This document shows, in pieces, positions 8,998-17,077 of a stretch of 64,000 nucleotides of DNA; the first letter of the stretch is position 1, and the number at the start of each line of letters is the position of its first letter. Below the pieces are notes generated by a model. That model had not been told where the DNA came from. It saw nothing but the letters and a program-made list of their open reading frames with translations, and did not search any database. The position numbers and the translations under genes are program-made. Source of the DNA: Nitrospirota bacterium (GTDB taxonomy: Bacteria > Nitrospirota > JACRHL01); NCBI GenBank assembly GCA_016212085.1, contig JACRHL010000016.1, positions 1 through 64,000 of the forward strand. Direction: 5' to 3'.

Positions 8998-11900
8998 CTA
9001 GAAACGCCACTCCAAGGTGCCCGCCACACGCACGTCCCGCTCGGCGAAGGCGGGCGCGACGCCGTACCGGGCGTCCAGGGCCGCGCTCAGGTGGCGGCCG
9101 GCGGCGCGCGCCACCCGGCCCCGCACCAGGTGCCGGCCGTAATGATCGCTGGCGGGATCCTCGTCCCAGCGCACCCCCCACTCGTAGCGTAGCAGGTACT
9201 CCCAACAAGGGCGGTCCCGGTCGGCCAGCTCCAGGAACAGGGTGGGCCCGGCGCCAGTGACCGTGTCGTAGGCGTAGGCGTCCTTCAGGAAATTCACGGC
9301 ATCGAAGCGGATGCCGAACGCCAGCGGCGCCAGCGCCGGGTGGGCGTAGGCCGCCTCGGCGGCGAACGCCAGCTCCCGGTTGGCGGGGGACACGCGGGCC
9401 AACGGCGGATCGCCCGGATTGGCGCCGAGTTGGGTAAAGGTGTTGGCGGCATAGGCGCGCACCAGGCCGGACACCTCGAAGCGGAACGGGAACGGCCGGG
9501 CCCAGCGGTCGGCAACGCGCAGCTCGCGGGTGGGCACGAACACCAGGGCCAGGTCGGCGCCGCCCTCGTCCAGGAAGCGGCCGAGCCGGTGGTCCAGGGC
9601 GGCACGGGCCGTCAGGTGGTGGTCCCCGGCGCGCTTCTCCGCCTCCAGCGCCAGGTCGGCGATGGTGTGGCCATCGCTGTAGTCGCTCACGGCGGCGCTG
9701 CCGCGCAGCCACAGGTCCGGCGCGACCTGCGCGCCGCGTTCACCGCCCAGGCGCCGCTCGCGGAACAGGCGGAACGCCTGCTGGGTGGCAAGGCCGCGCC
9801 CCAGGAACGGCCCCTGGGCCAGGCTCAGGTGCGATTCCCGGTTCCACGCCACCCGGTCCCACGCCAGGCGCGCGCGGCCGAAGTCCCGATCGGCGATGGA
9901 GTTGGCGTCGTTGGGCCGGTAGCGGGTGGCGCCCAGCGCCAGGCTGACCGTGTGCCGGTCGCCCAGGTGGCGGGTGGCCGCCACCCAGCCGGTGAGGGCG
10001 TCGAAGTCGTACACGGGCACGCCGGTCACCCGGTTCACCAGGGAACTGTCGGCGAAATCCACCCAGGTGGCCAGGGTGAGGGCGCGGCTCACCCGGTCGC
10101 GGGCGCCCAGGTGCCAGCCCAGCGTGCGGTAGCGCACCGGGGCGGGGGTGACGATGCGGTCGGAGCGGCCATCCAGGTCGTGGCTGACGGCGTAGGAGAA
10201 GGTGGCGTCCAGCACCGGCCTGCGCTGCTCCCGCGCGGCGATCCAGCCGCCGCACGGGGCGCAGTCCCCCGGCCGCTCCCGGTGCAGGTCGCGGAAGCGC
10301 GCCTCCGCATCGGCGAAGTCCATGTCGCGCAGGGTCAGCCGGGCCAGGGCGAGACGGCCGTCGAAATGGCCGGGGTCGTCCGCCAGCAGCCGCGCCAGCC
10401 AATGGCGGGCACCCCAGGCCGATGTGTCCCCCATTGCCGGCGCGGCCCGGGCCGCGCCCGGCGCGCTGCCCGTGTCCGCGCCCGCCGCAACCTCGGCCAC
10501 GGCGCCGGGTTCCGCCGGGATGGGCGGCACGGCACCCGGCGCCCGGGGCAGAACCAGCACCTGGCCCGGATGGATGCGATCCGGATCGGTGATATGCGGG
10601 TTGGCCGCCAGGATGGCGCGCCAGCGGTCGGTGGCGCCCAGCTCGCGCAGGGCGATCAGGCTGAGCGACTCCCCGGCCAGCACCGTGTGGGTGGCCGGCG
10701 CCGGGGCGGATTTTTCATCTGTTTTCAACGGCAGCTCGCCGCTTTCCGGCGCTTCGGACGCCACCACGGGCGCGGCCGGTGCGGCGACCGCCGGCACCCA
10801 CAGGGTCTGCCCGGGGGCGATGCGATTCGGATCGGCCATGTCCGGGTTGGCGCGGCGCACCAGCGGCCACAGGGTGGCGTCGCCCAGGTAGGTGCCGGCG
10901 ATGGTGCCCAGGGTATCCCCGGGCGCCACCACGTGCCGCACCCGCGACGCGCCAGACCCCGCCAGCACCGGCGGGATGGGGACGCGCAGCAGCTGGCCCA
11001 CGGTCAGGCGGTGCGGGTTGTCCAGCTCCGGGTTGGCGTTGCGGACATAGGCCCACAGGGCCGGGTCGCCCAGGTAGCGGCTGGCGACGGTGCCCAGGGT
11101 GTCGCCCGGAGCCACCGCGTGGCGGACCACCCGCACCGGCGCGGTGAGCCAGCGCGGGGCGTCCGCCGCCGTGGGCCGCGCGTCCGCTCGTGGCACCGCG
11201 GGCGTCTCCGCCATGGCGGCTGCGGTCGGCGCGTCCACCGGCGGCGCGGCGGCGGGTTCCGTTGCGGCCGGAGCCACGTCCCCGGCCGGCTCGGCGACGG
11301 GCAGGGCCCGGCCGGTGCCCAGGTTGTCCCGGTCCATCTCCACGTAGGCGCGGGCGAGCAGGGCCTCGGGGTGGTCCGCCACCCGTTCCAGCACCCGTTC
11401 GAACTGGCTTGCGGCCAGGTCGCGCTCGTGCAGCGCCCGGTACACCACCCCCAGCCGCAGGGCCAGGTCGGTGTGCTCCGGAAAGCGCTCCAGATTCGAC
11501 CGGTACAGCCGTGCCGCATCGCCCAGGTAGCCCATGCGCTCGTAGGCGCGGCCCAGGGCCAGCACCAGTCCGGCATCGTCCGGGTGGCGGCTCAGCAGTT
11601 CGTTGAGGTGGGTGGCCTCGCGCCGGTACCACATGAGCGCCTCGGCCGCCTCGGCCTTGCGGCGCAGCGCCTCGTCCCCGGCAAAGGCCCGGTCGGCCCA
11701 ATGATAGGCCGCGCGCGGCTTGTGCTGGCGCAGGTAGGCGGTGAACAACAGCGCGCGCGCCTCGGCGTCGTCGGGCCTGGCGGCCAGCAGGCGCGTCAGG
11801 TCCGCCTCGGCGCGGGCGGGCAGGCCCTGGGCCAGGGCCACGCGGGCGTCGCCCAGCAGCCCGTCGGCGTGGTCCGGGACCATGCGCAGCAGGCGCTGGA

Positions 11901-12123
11901 AGGCCTCGCCCGCCCCGTCCGGGTCACCGTTCCAGCGCAGCACCGTGCCCAGCCAGAACAGGGCGTCCGGCTGGTCGCCCGCCGCCCGGTAGAGGGCGAT
12001 GGCGGCCGGATAGTCCGCGGCCTGCCGCGCCTGGTGGGCCGGTTCCAGATCCAGCGGCCATGCCGCTCCCGGCGCAAGCAGGGACAGCAGCGCCGCCACG
12101 GACAGGGCGCGCAACCACCTCAT
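8998..12123 (-). CDS. TPR / triple LysM / outer-membrane beta-barrel protein, probable polysaccharide export
   Basis: 1041 residues. A signal peptide (MRWLRALSVAALLSLLAPGAAW) leads into about 300 residues of TPR-like helical repeats. Three LysM domains follow near 331-380, 395-443 and 477-525; each has the APGDTLGTVA- or AGESLSLIA-type start and a PGQ(L/T/V) end. After a further TPR-like stretch comes a roughly 400-residue, aromatic-rich beta-strand domain ending in TLEWRF, a terminal Phe typical of outer-membrane barrels. TPR plus barrel is the plan of BcsC, PgaA and YaiO/NfrA-type exporters. The LysM insert suggests peptidoglycan or glycan binding in the periplasm. Its ATG overlaps the stop of the GT2 synthase gene (ATGA), implying coupled translation and a joint function. 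Confidence 0.82.
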   Translation of the reverse strand: MRWLRALSVAALLSLLAPGAAWPLDLEPAHQARQAADYPAAIALYRAAGDQPDALFWLGTVLRWNGDPDGAGEAFQRLLRMVPDHADGLLGDARVALAQGLPARAEADLTRLLAARPDDAEARALLFTAYLRQHKPRAAYHWADRAFAGDEALRRKAEAAEALMWYRREATHLNELLSRHPDDAGLVLALGRAYERMGYLGDAARLYRSNLERFPEHTDLALRLGVVYRALHERDLAASQFERVLERVADHPEALLARAYVEMDRDNLGTGRALPVAEPAGDVAPAATEPAAAPPVDAPTAAAMAETPAVPRADARPTAADAPRWLTAPVRVVRHAVAPGDTLGTVASRYLGDPALWAYVRNANPELDNPHRLTVGQLLRVPIPPVLAGSGASRVRHVVAPGDTLGTIAGTYLGDATLWPLVRRANPDMADPNRIAPGQTLWVPAVAAPAAPVVASEAPESGELPLKTDEKSAPAPATHTVLAGESLSLIALRELGATDRWRAILAANPHITDPDRIHPGQVLVLPRAPGAVPPIPAEPGAVAEVAAGADTGSAPGAARAAPAMGDTSAWGARHWLARLLADDPGHFDGRLALARLTLRDMDFADAEARFRDLHRERPGDCAPCGGWIAAREQRRPVLDATFSYAVSHDLDGRSDRIVTPAPVRYRTLGWHLGARDRVSRALTLATWVDFADSSLVNRVTGVPVYDFDALTGWVAATRHLGDRHTVSLALGATRYRPNDANSIADRDFGRARLAWDRVAWNRESHLSLAQGPFLGRGLATQQAFRLFRERRLGGERGAQVAPDLWLRGSAAVSDYSDGHTIADLALEAEKRAGDHHLTARAALDHRLGRFLDEGGADLALVFVPTRELRVADRWARPFPFRFEVSGLVRAYAANTFTQLGANPGDPPLARVSPANRELAFAAEAAYAHPALAPLAFGIRFDAVNFLKDAYAYDTVTGAGPTLFLELADRDRPCWEYLLRYEWGVRWDEDPASDHYGRHLVRGRVARAAGRHLSAALDARYGVAPAFAERDVRVAGTLEWRF

Positions 12124-13562
12124 GACACCTCCCCCGTGCGCGCCGGCGCATCGAATCCGCGCTTGTGCACCGTGTCCCACTGGCGCCGGGCCGACAGGAA
12201 CTGGAACAGGCCGCGCACCCGCCAGATCACGTTGAGTTGCCGGTAACCGAAGTTCTCCAGCACCGCCATGGCCATCAGCACGGCCAGATCCTGCCAACGG
12301 TTGTAGGAGCGTGCCGACATCTCCTCGAGCAGCACCGAACCCACCGACAACAATACCCCCAGCAGCAGCGACAGGACCAGGTACAGCACCAGGAACTGCA
12401 CCGACAGGATCCCCATCAAGGCGCACGCCGCCACCACCCCGTAGCCGACCAGTTCCACCAGGGGGCCCCACAGCTCCACCCACTGGAACGGCATGCCGAA
12501 CAGCCCCACGGCGCCGTGGCGGGGGTTCAGGGTGAGGAAGGCGTGGCGGATCAGCGTCTCGCCCAGCCCCTGGTGCCAGCGGCGCCGCTGGCGGCCCAGT
12601 TGCGCCAGGGTGGTGGGCGCCTCGGTCCAGCAGATGGGATCGGCGATGAAGGTCACCCGGTAGCGTTTGCCGCCGCGCCGCATGTGGTGGTGCAGGCGCA
12701 CCACCAGCTCCATGTCCTCCGCCACGGTGCGGGTGCTGTAGCCGCCCAGCTCCAGCACCGGGTGCTTGCGGAACAGGGAGAACGCGCCGGACAGGATCAA
12801 CAGCGAGCCGAAATTGCTCCAGCCGGCGCGCCCGAACAGGAAGCAGCGCAGGTACTCCACCACCTGCAACCTGGACAGCAGGTCCTTGGGCAGGCGCACG
12901 TCGGCGATGCGGCCGTCCTCCACCGTGGAGCCGTTGCCGATGCGCACGATGCCGCCGGTGGCCACCACCTCGTCCGGGTCGGCCATGATCGGCCCCATCA
13001 GGCGCAACAGGGCGTCGCGCTCCAGGATCGAGTCGGCGTCCACGGAGCAGAAGTAGGGGCAGCGTGACAGGTTGATGCCCACGTTCAGCGAGTCGGCCTT
13101 GCCGGAATTGGCCTTGGTGACCACCGTGAGCCCCGGCAGCTGCGGGTTGACGAAAAAGCGCCGCACCGGCTCGGTGGGGATGTGGGCCCGGTAGATGAGG
13201 TCGACCTCGGTGAGCGCGAAGGCGTCGATCAGGCGGGCCAGGGAGTCGTCGGTGGAGCCGTCGTCCACCACGATCACCTCGTGGCTGGGATAGTTCAGGG
13301 ACAGCAACGCGGAGACGCCCTGCACAAGGTTCGCCGCCTCGTTGAAGGCGGGCACGATGACCGTGACCGGCGGCGCGGTGGGCAGCGCGGACAGGTCCTC
13401 GAAGCTGTCCGTCCCGTGGCCACGGCGGTGGCGCACGGCGCCCACGCCGGCCGCGAACAGCAGCGCGAAGTAGACACCGTTCACCACGACGTAATACACC
13501 AGGATGAACAGGTTCACCCACGGCAGCGCGGCCGCGAACCAGATTTGCAGTTGTTGCGCCAT
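12120..13562 (-). CDS. Processive family-2 glycosyltransferase (polysaccharide synthase)
   Basis: 480 residues. An N-terminal membrane segment is followed by a GT-A domain with VVDDGST (about 96-102), VDADS (about 173), the catalytic-base region TVAEDMEL (about 281) and QRRRW (about 325), the D,D,D,QxxRW set of processive synthases such as PgaC/IcaA, BcsA and YaiP. At least three C-terminal membrane helices follow (GVVAACALMGIL, FLVLYLVLSLLLGVLLSVG and others). There is no PilZ domain, so c-di-GMP control, if any, must act through a partner. It would polymerise a sugar nucleotide and pass the chain through the inner membrane to the barrel protein encoded next. The polymer cannot be predicted. 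Confidence 0.9.
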   Translation of the reverse strand: MAQQLQIWFAAALPWVNLFILVYYVVVNGVYFALLFAAGVGAVRHRRGHGTDSFEDLSALPTAPPVTVIVPAFNEAANLVQGVSALLSLNYPSHEVIVVDDGSTDDSLARLIDAFALTEVDLIYRAHIPTEPVRRFFVNPQLPGLTVVTKANSGKADSLNVGINLSRCPYFCSVDADSILERDALLRLMGPIMADPDEVVATGGIVRIGNGSTVEDGRIADVRLPKDLLSRLQVVEYLRCFLFGRAGWSNFGSLLILSGAFSLFRKHPVLELGGYSTRTVAEDMELVVRLHHHMRRGGKRYRVTFIADPICWTEAPTTLAQLGRQRRRWHQGLGETLIRHAFLTLNPRHGAVGLFGMPFQWVELWGPLVELVGYGVVAACALMGILSVQFLVLYLVLSLLLGVLLSVGSVLLEEMSARSYNRWQDLAVLMAMAVLENFGYRQLNVIWRVRGLFQFLSARRQWDTVHKRGFDAPARTGEVS

Positions 13563-13589
13563 GTCCCCCTACATCCCGTCGGCTCCCCT

Positions 13590-14951
13590 CTATGCCACCT
13601 CGGTATCCGGCGCCCGTTCCTTGAGGGCATGGGCGGCGTCGTGGCGCACCAGCATGTCCGGGTCGTTCGCCGCCGCGCGCGCCAGGGCGGCGTCGATGCG
13701 GGGGTTGGGCAGGGGCGCGACCACGCGTACCAGCACCCGCCGCACGTGGGCGCTGCCGTGCCCGGCCAGGGCCGCCAGCATCACGCTCACCGCGCCGCCC
13801 TTGGCCACGGCGGTCAACAGGGCCGCCTCCGGCGCGGTGGGCACGTCCTCCAGCGCCAGGCGCTGCAACCGGTCGATGGTGTCCCGCAGCAACGGCGTGC
13901 GTTGCAGCTCCTCGACCACCTGCTCGCGGGCGAACCGGTCGGGGCTGGCGAGCACCGTCTCGGTGAGGGCCGCCAGGGCCGCGCCGCCGGAGGCCGCCAG
14001 GGAATGGGCGGCCTCCTGGCGCACCCGCCAGTGGCCGTCGGTGAGGCAGCGGGCGAGGGCCGCGATGGCGGCGGGGTCGGCCAACCGCCCCAGGGCCCGC
14101 GCCGTGTGCATGCGCACCAGCCACGATGGGTCCTCAAGCCGTCCCAGCAGCGGGAACAGGGCGCCGCGCGCCGCCAGCTTGCCCAGGGCCTGGGCGGCCT
14201 TGGCGCGCACGTCCGGCTCCGCGTCGGCCAGGCACGCGATCATGGCGCCCGTGTGGTGGGCGGCCACCACCTCGCCCAGCACGAACAGGGCCGCGCCGCG
14301 CACCCGCCACACCGGATGGGACAGCAGCGGCACCACCCGTTCCCCCGCCTCCGGGCCGAACCGGGCCAGGTTGCCGGAAATCACCCGCACCGACAGCCGG
14401 TCGGCGCCGCCGTGCACCCGCGCCAGCACGTCCGCCAGAACCTGGATGGCCGCGTCGTCGCCCAGGCGCCCCAGGGCGCGCACGGCGGCGGTGCGCACCG
14501 CCGGGTCCGGGTCCTCGGTGGCGTGCAGCAGGTCGTCCAGCGCCTCCGCGCAGCGGTAATCCGCCAGGCGGGCGGCGGCGCGGGCGCGCTCCCAGCCGCC
14601 CCCGTGACGCAGCTGGTGACGGCAGCGCTCGGCGAGGCCGGACGCCGCCGCGAACCGCGTCAGCCGCGCCGCCGCGTCCGGCTCCGCGGCCTGGATGGCC
14701 GCGCGGACCAGCTCGTCCAGCGCCTCCCAGCCGACGCCGTCCGTCCGCAGCTTCAGGTCGGGGCGTTCCGGGCGCGCCGTGCCGGCGGCCACGTGCGCGA
14801 CCAGCCCCCGGTAGACCCGCTCCACCCGGCGCCGGGCGCGCCGCCGGAAATCGCCCGCCAGGCGCCTCCCCGTCAGCGTGGCGACGAACAGCACCAGCGC
14901 CACGGCCAGCGTGCCGATCGCCCAGGTCACGATGAGGTAGGCGTTATACAT
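13590..14951 (-). CDS. Membrane-anchored HEAT-repeat protein
   Basis: 453 residues. One N-terminal transmembrane helix (about 5-28, LIVTWAIGTLAVALVLFVA) and then at least eight HEAT/PBS-lyase-type repeats, for example DPDPAVRTAAVRALGRLGD, HPVWRVRGAALFVLGEV, EPDVRAKAAQALGKLA and DPSWLVRMHTARALGRLAD. The repeats most likely form a cytoplasmic protein-binding scaffold. It lies 27 bp after cheB and 27 bp before the GT2 synthase gene. HEAT proteins recur beside GT2/YaiO-type loci in other bacteria (from memory), so it may bridge the Wsp output and the synthase. No enzymatic motif is seen. Confidence 0.8.
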   Translation of the reverse strand: MYNAYLIVTWAIGTLAVALVLFVATLTGRRLAGDFRRRARRRVERVYRGLVAHVAAGTARPERPDLKLRTDGVGWEALDELVRAAIQAAEPDAAARLTRFAAASGLAERCRHQLRHGGGWERARAAARLADYRCAEALDDLLHATEDPDPAVRTAAVRALGRLGDDAAIQVLADVLARVHGGADRLSVRVISGNLARFGPEAGERVVPLLSHPVWRVRGAALFVLGEVVAAHHTGAMIACLADAEPDVRAKAAQALGKLAARGALFPLLGRLEDPSWLVRMHTARALGRLADPAAIAALARCLTDGHWRVRQEAAHSLAASGGAALAALTETVLASPDRFAREQVVEELQRTPLLRDTIDRLQRLALEDVPTAPEAALLTAVAKGGAVSVMLAALAGHGSAHVRRVLVRVVAPLPNPRIDAALARAAANDPDMLVRHDAAHALKERAPDTEVA

Positions 14952-14978
14952 GGCGATGGGCGGCGCCGGCGGCCGGGG

Positions 14979-16064
14979 TCAGCCCCCGGAGTGGCCCAAC
15001 TCCTCGCTCACCGCCCGCGCGATGCGTTGCAGGGGCAGCACGCGCGCCGCGGCGCCGATGTGCACCGCGTGACCGGGCATGCCATACACGGTGGCGCTCG
15101 CCTCGTCCTGGACCAGGGTGGGCGCGCCGGCCTGGCGCAGGGCCAGCAGCCCTTCGGCGCCATCCTTGCCCATGCCGGTGAGGAGCACGCCGATGGCGGC
15201 CCCGCCCAGGGCCCGCGCCGCGCCGTGGAACAGCACGTCCACCGCCGGGCGCATCCCGTGCATCGGGGCATCCTGGGTGAGCACCACCCTGCCGCCGCGC
15301 ACGGTCATATGGTGATCGTTGGGGGCCAGCAGGAACTGCCCGGCGGCTTCCGCCAGGGGCTCGCCGTGGCGGGCCAGACGCACCGGCTTGCCCGTCTCGC
15401 GGGCCAGCCAGTCGGCCATGGCGTCGGCGAGCCGCTCGCCGACGTGAATGACGATCAGGGTGGGAATGGGCAACGGCTGGGGCAGCTGCTTGAGCAGCGC
15501 CACCACCGCCTGCGGCCCGCCGGTGGAGGCGCCGACGAGCAGCGCCCTGGGGCTCTCCGGACGCGGCGCGGCGACCGGCTCCGGCACCGGACAGGCCATC
15601 GCCGCGAGGCCGGCCGGCGCCCCGACGGGCGTCCGCCGCCGCCCCCCGCCCACGGCACGGATGTTGGCGATCAGCGTATCGTTCCAGGAACGGTCTCCGT
15701 CACCCCCCTTCTTGAGCACGGTGACCACCTCGCCCGGCCGGCCGTCGAATTCCGCCAGGGCGTCGTCATAGGCGGACACGATGATCACGCGGGAGGGAAC
15801 CCCACCCTGAACCATGCGGCGCAACGCGGCGCGGCCGTCCAGCCCGGGCATCCGCAGGTCCAGGACCACCACGTCGGGCACCAGCGCCGCCACCCGCTGG
15901 GCCGCGTTGTAGCCGTTGCCGGCCTCGCCCACCACCTGCATGTCGGGTTGCGTGCCGATCAGTTCGCGCAGGAAGGTCCGGTAGGCGAAGCTGTCGTCCG
16001 CCACGAACACGCGGATGGGGCGCAGCCCGTCGGGTGCCTTGGGCATGGTGCCGGAGCGGGTCAT
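14979..16064 (-). CDS. cheB: CheB-type methylesterase response regulator (WspF-like)
   Basis: 361 residues. The receiver domain has VFVADDS, phosphoacceptor Asp in VVVLDLRMPG and a Lys in LKKGG. A linker leads to the methylesterase domain with catalytic Ser in VGASTGGP, His in VIHVGE (the usual QHM is IHV here) and Asp in LLTGMGKDG. It removes methyl groups from MCP glutamates and so adapts the pathway. The ATG at 16062-16064 overlaps the stop of the GGDEF gene (ATGA). A longer reading from TTG 16100 is less likely. In Pseudomonas wsp, WspF has this place in the system and its loss locks the pathway on. Confidence 0.95.
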   Translation of the reverse strand: MTRSGTMPKAPDGLRPIRVFVADDSFAYRTFLRELIGTQPDMQVVGEAGNGYNAAQRVAALVPDVVVLDLRMPGLDGRAALRRMVQGGVPSRVIIVSAYDDALAEFDGRPGEVVTVLKKGGDGDRSWNDTLIANIRAVGGGRRRTPVGAPAGLAAMACPVPEPVAAPRPESPRALLVGASTGGPQAVVALLKQLPQPLPIPTLIVIHVGERLADAMADWLARETGKPVRLARHGEPLAEAAGQFLLAPNDHHMTVRGGRVVLTQDAPMHGMRPAVDVLFHGAARALGGAAIGVLLTGMGKDGAEGLLALRQAGAPTLVQDEASATVYGMPGHAVHIGAAARVLPLQRIARAVSEELGHSGG

Positions 16065-17077
16065 GCCGGGATCCCGTCGCGATCCGGCGGAGAGCCGCAA
16101 ATGCGGTTGCGCCCCCCCTCCTTGGCCCGGTACAGCGCCTGATCGGCCACGGCCACCAGCTCCTCCCAGGATGCCATTTGCGGCGTCCAGGAGGCGACGC
16201 CGCCGCTCAGCGTGACGTGCACGTCGTGGTGCGGCGCGAAGTCCAGGGCGGCGACACGCTGCCGGATGCGCTCACCCAGCACCATGGCGCCCGCCGCGTC
16301 GGTTTCCGGGAGCACCAGCAGGAACTCCTCGCCGCCGTAACGCCCCACCTTGTCGATGCGCCGCACCGACTCGGCCAGCACGCGCGACACCTCGCGGATG
16401 ACCCGGTCGCCAAACGGGTGGCCGTGGGTGTCGTTGAGCCGCTTGAAGTGGTCGATGTCGACCATCGCCACGGTGAGCCTCTCGCCAAAGCGGGCCGCAC
16501 GGGCGGCCGAATCCCCGATGAATGCCTCGATGTGGCCGCGGTTGGCGATGCCGGTCAGGGGGTCGGTGGTGGCCATCACCGCCAACTGCTCGTTCTTGGC
16601 CTCCAGCGCGCCGAGCAGCTGGGCCTTTTCCTCGTTGGCCCGGGTCAGGGCGGCGTTGTGCGCCGTGAGCTGGTCCTGGAGCCGCTTGATGCGCAGCTGC
16701 ACGCGCACCCGCGCCAACAGCTCATTCGCCTCGAAGGGCTTCGAGATGTAGTCGTCGGCGCCCTGGTCCAGGCCACGCACGCGGTCGTTCACGTCGTCCA
16801 GGGCGGTGAGCAGGATCACCGGGGTGAACCCGTGCTCCTGGCGCGCCTTGATCCAGCCCAGCACCGTGATGCCGTCCACCCCCGGCATGATCAGGTCGAG
16901 CACCACCAGGTCGGGCCACTTGGGCGCCGATTCCAGGAAGGCCATGCACGCCTCGCCGTCGGAGAAGGCGGACACCTGGTAGCCCGCCGTCTCCAGATGC
17001 TGCTTCAGCATCATGCGCACGGTGAGGCTGTCATCGGTGACGATGACGTGAACGTCGTGGTTCTCAGCCATTGGCAT
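16061..17077 (-). CDS. wspR: Response regulator diguanylate cyclase, REC-GGDEF (WspR-like)
   Basis: 338 residues. The receiver has VIVTDDS, Asp in VVLDLIMPG and Lys in YISKPF. A coiled-coil linker (about 125-165) joins a GGDEF domain with the catalytic signature GGEEF and an RxxD inhibitory site (RRID) five residues before it. It should make c-di-GMP from two GTP when phosphorylated, with product inhibition at the I-site. It begins inside the end of the cheA gene (ATG 17075-17077, or 17069-17071) and overlaps cheB at its other end. In the classic wsp operon this gene comes after wspF; here it lies between the kinase and the esterase. Confidence 0.95.
   Translation of the reverse strand: MPMAENHDVHVIVTDDSLTVRMMLKQHLETAGYQVSAFSDGEACMAFLESAPKWPDLVVLDLIMPGVDGITVLGWIKARQEHGFTPVILLTALDDVNDRVRGLDQGADDYISKPFEANELLARVRVQLRIKRLQDQLTAHNAALTRANEEKAQLLGALEAKNEQLAVMATTDPLTGIANRGHIEAFIGDSAARAARFGERLTVAMVDIDHFKRLNDTHGHPFGDRVIREVSRVLAESVRRIDKVGRYGGEEFLLVLPETDAAGAMVLGERIRQRVAALDFAPHHDVHVTLSGGVASWTPQMASWEELVAVADQALYRAKEGGRNRICGSPPDRDGIPA

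Noticed and set aside
9340-12246. A 968-codon open frame on the plus strand opposite the barrel gene
   Set aside because: Low-complexity Ala/Gly/Arg/His translation with no domain. It is a by-product of high-GC third codon positions in the real minus-strand gene.
12124-14124. Upstream extension of the barrel frame to 1708 codons
   Set aside because: The extension overlaps the GT2 and HEAT genes out of frame and has no similarity. The signal peptide and ATGA overlap place the start at 12123.
13182-16142. A 986-codon plus-strand frame opposite GT2, HEAT and cheB
   Set aside because: Same high-GC artefact. All three opposite genes are recognisable.
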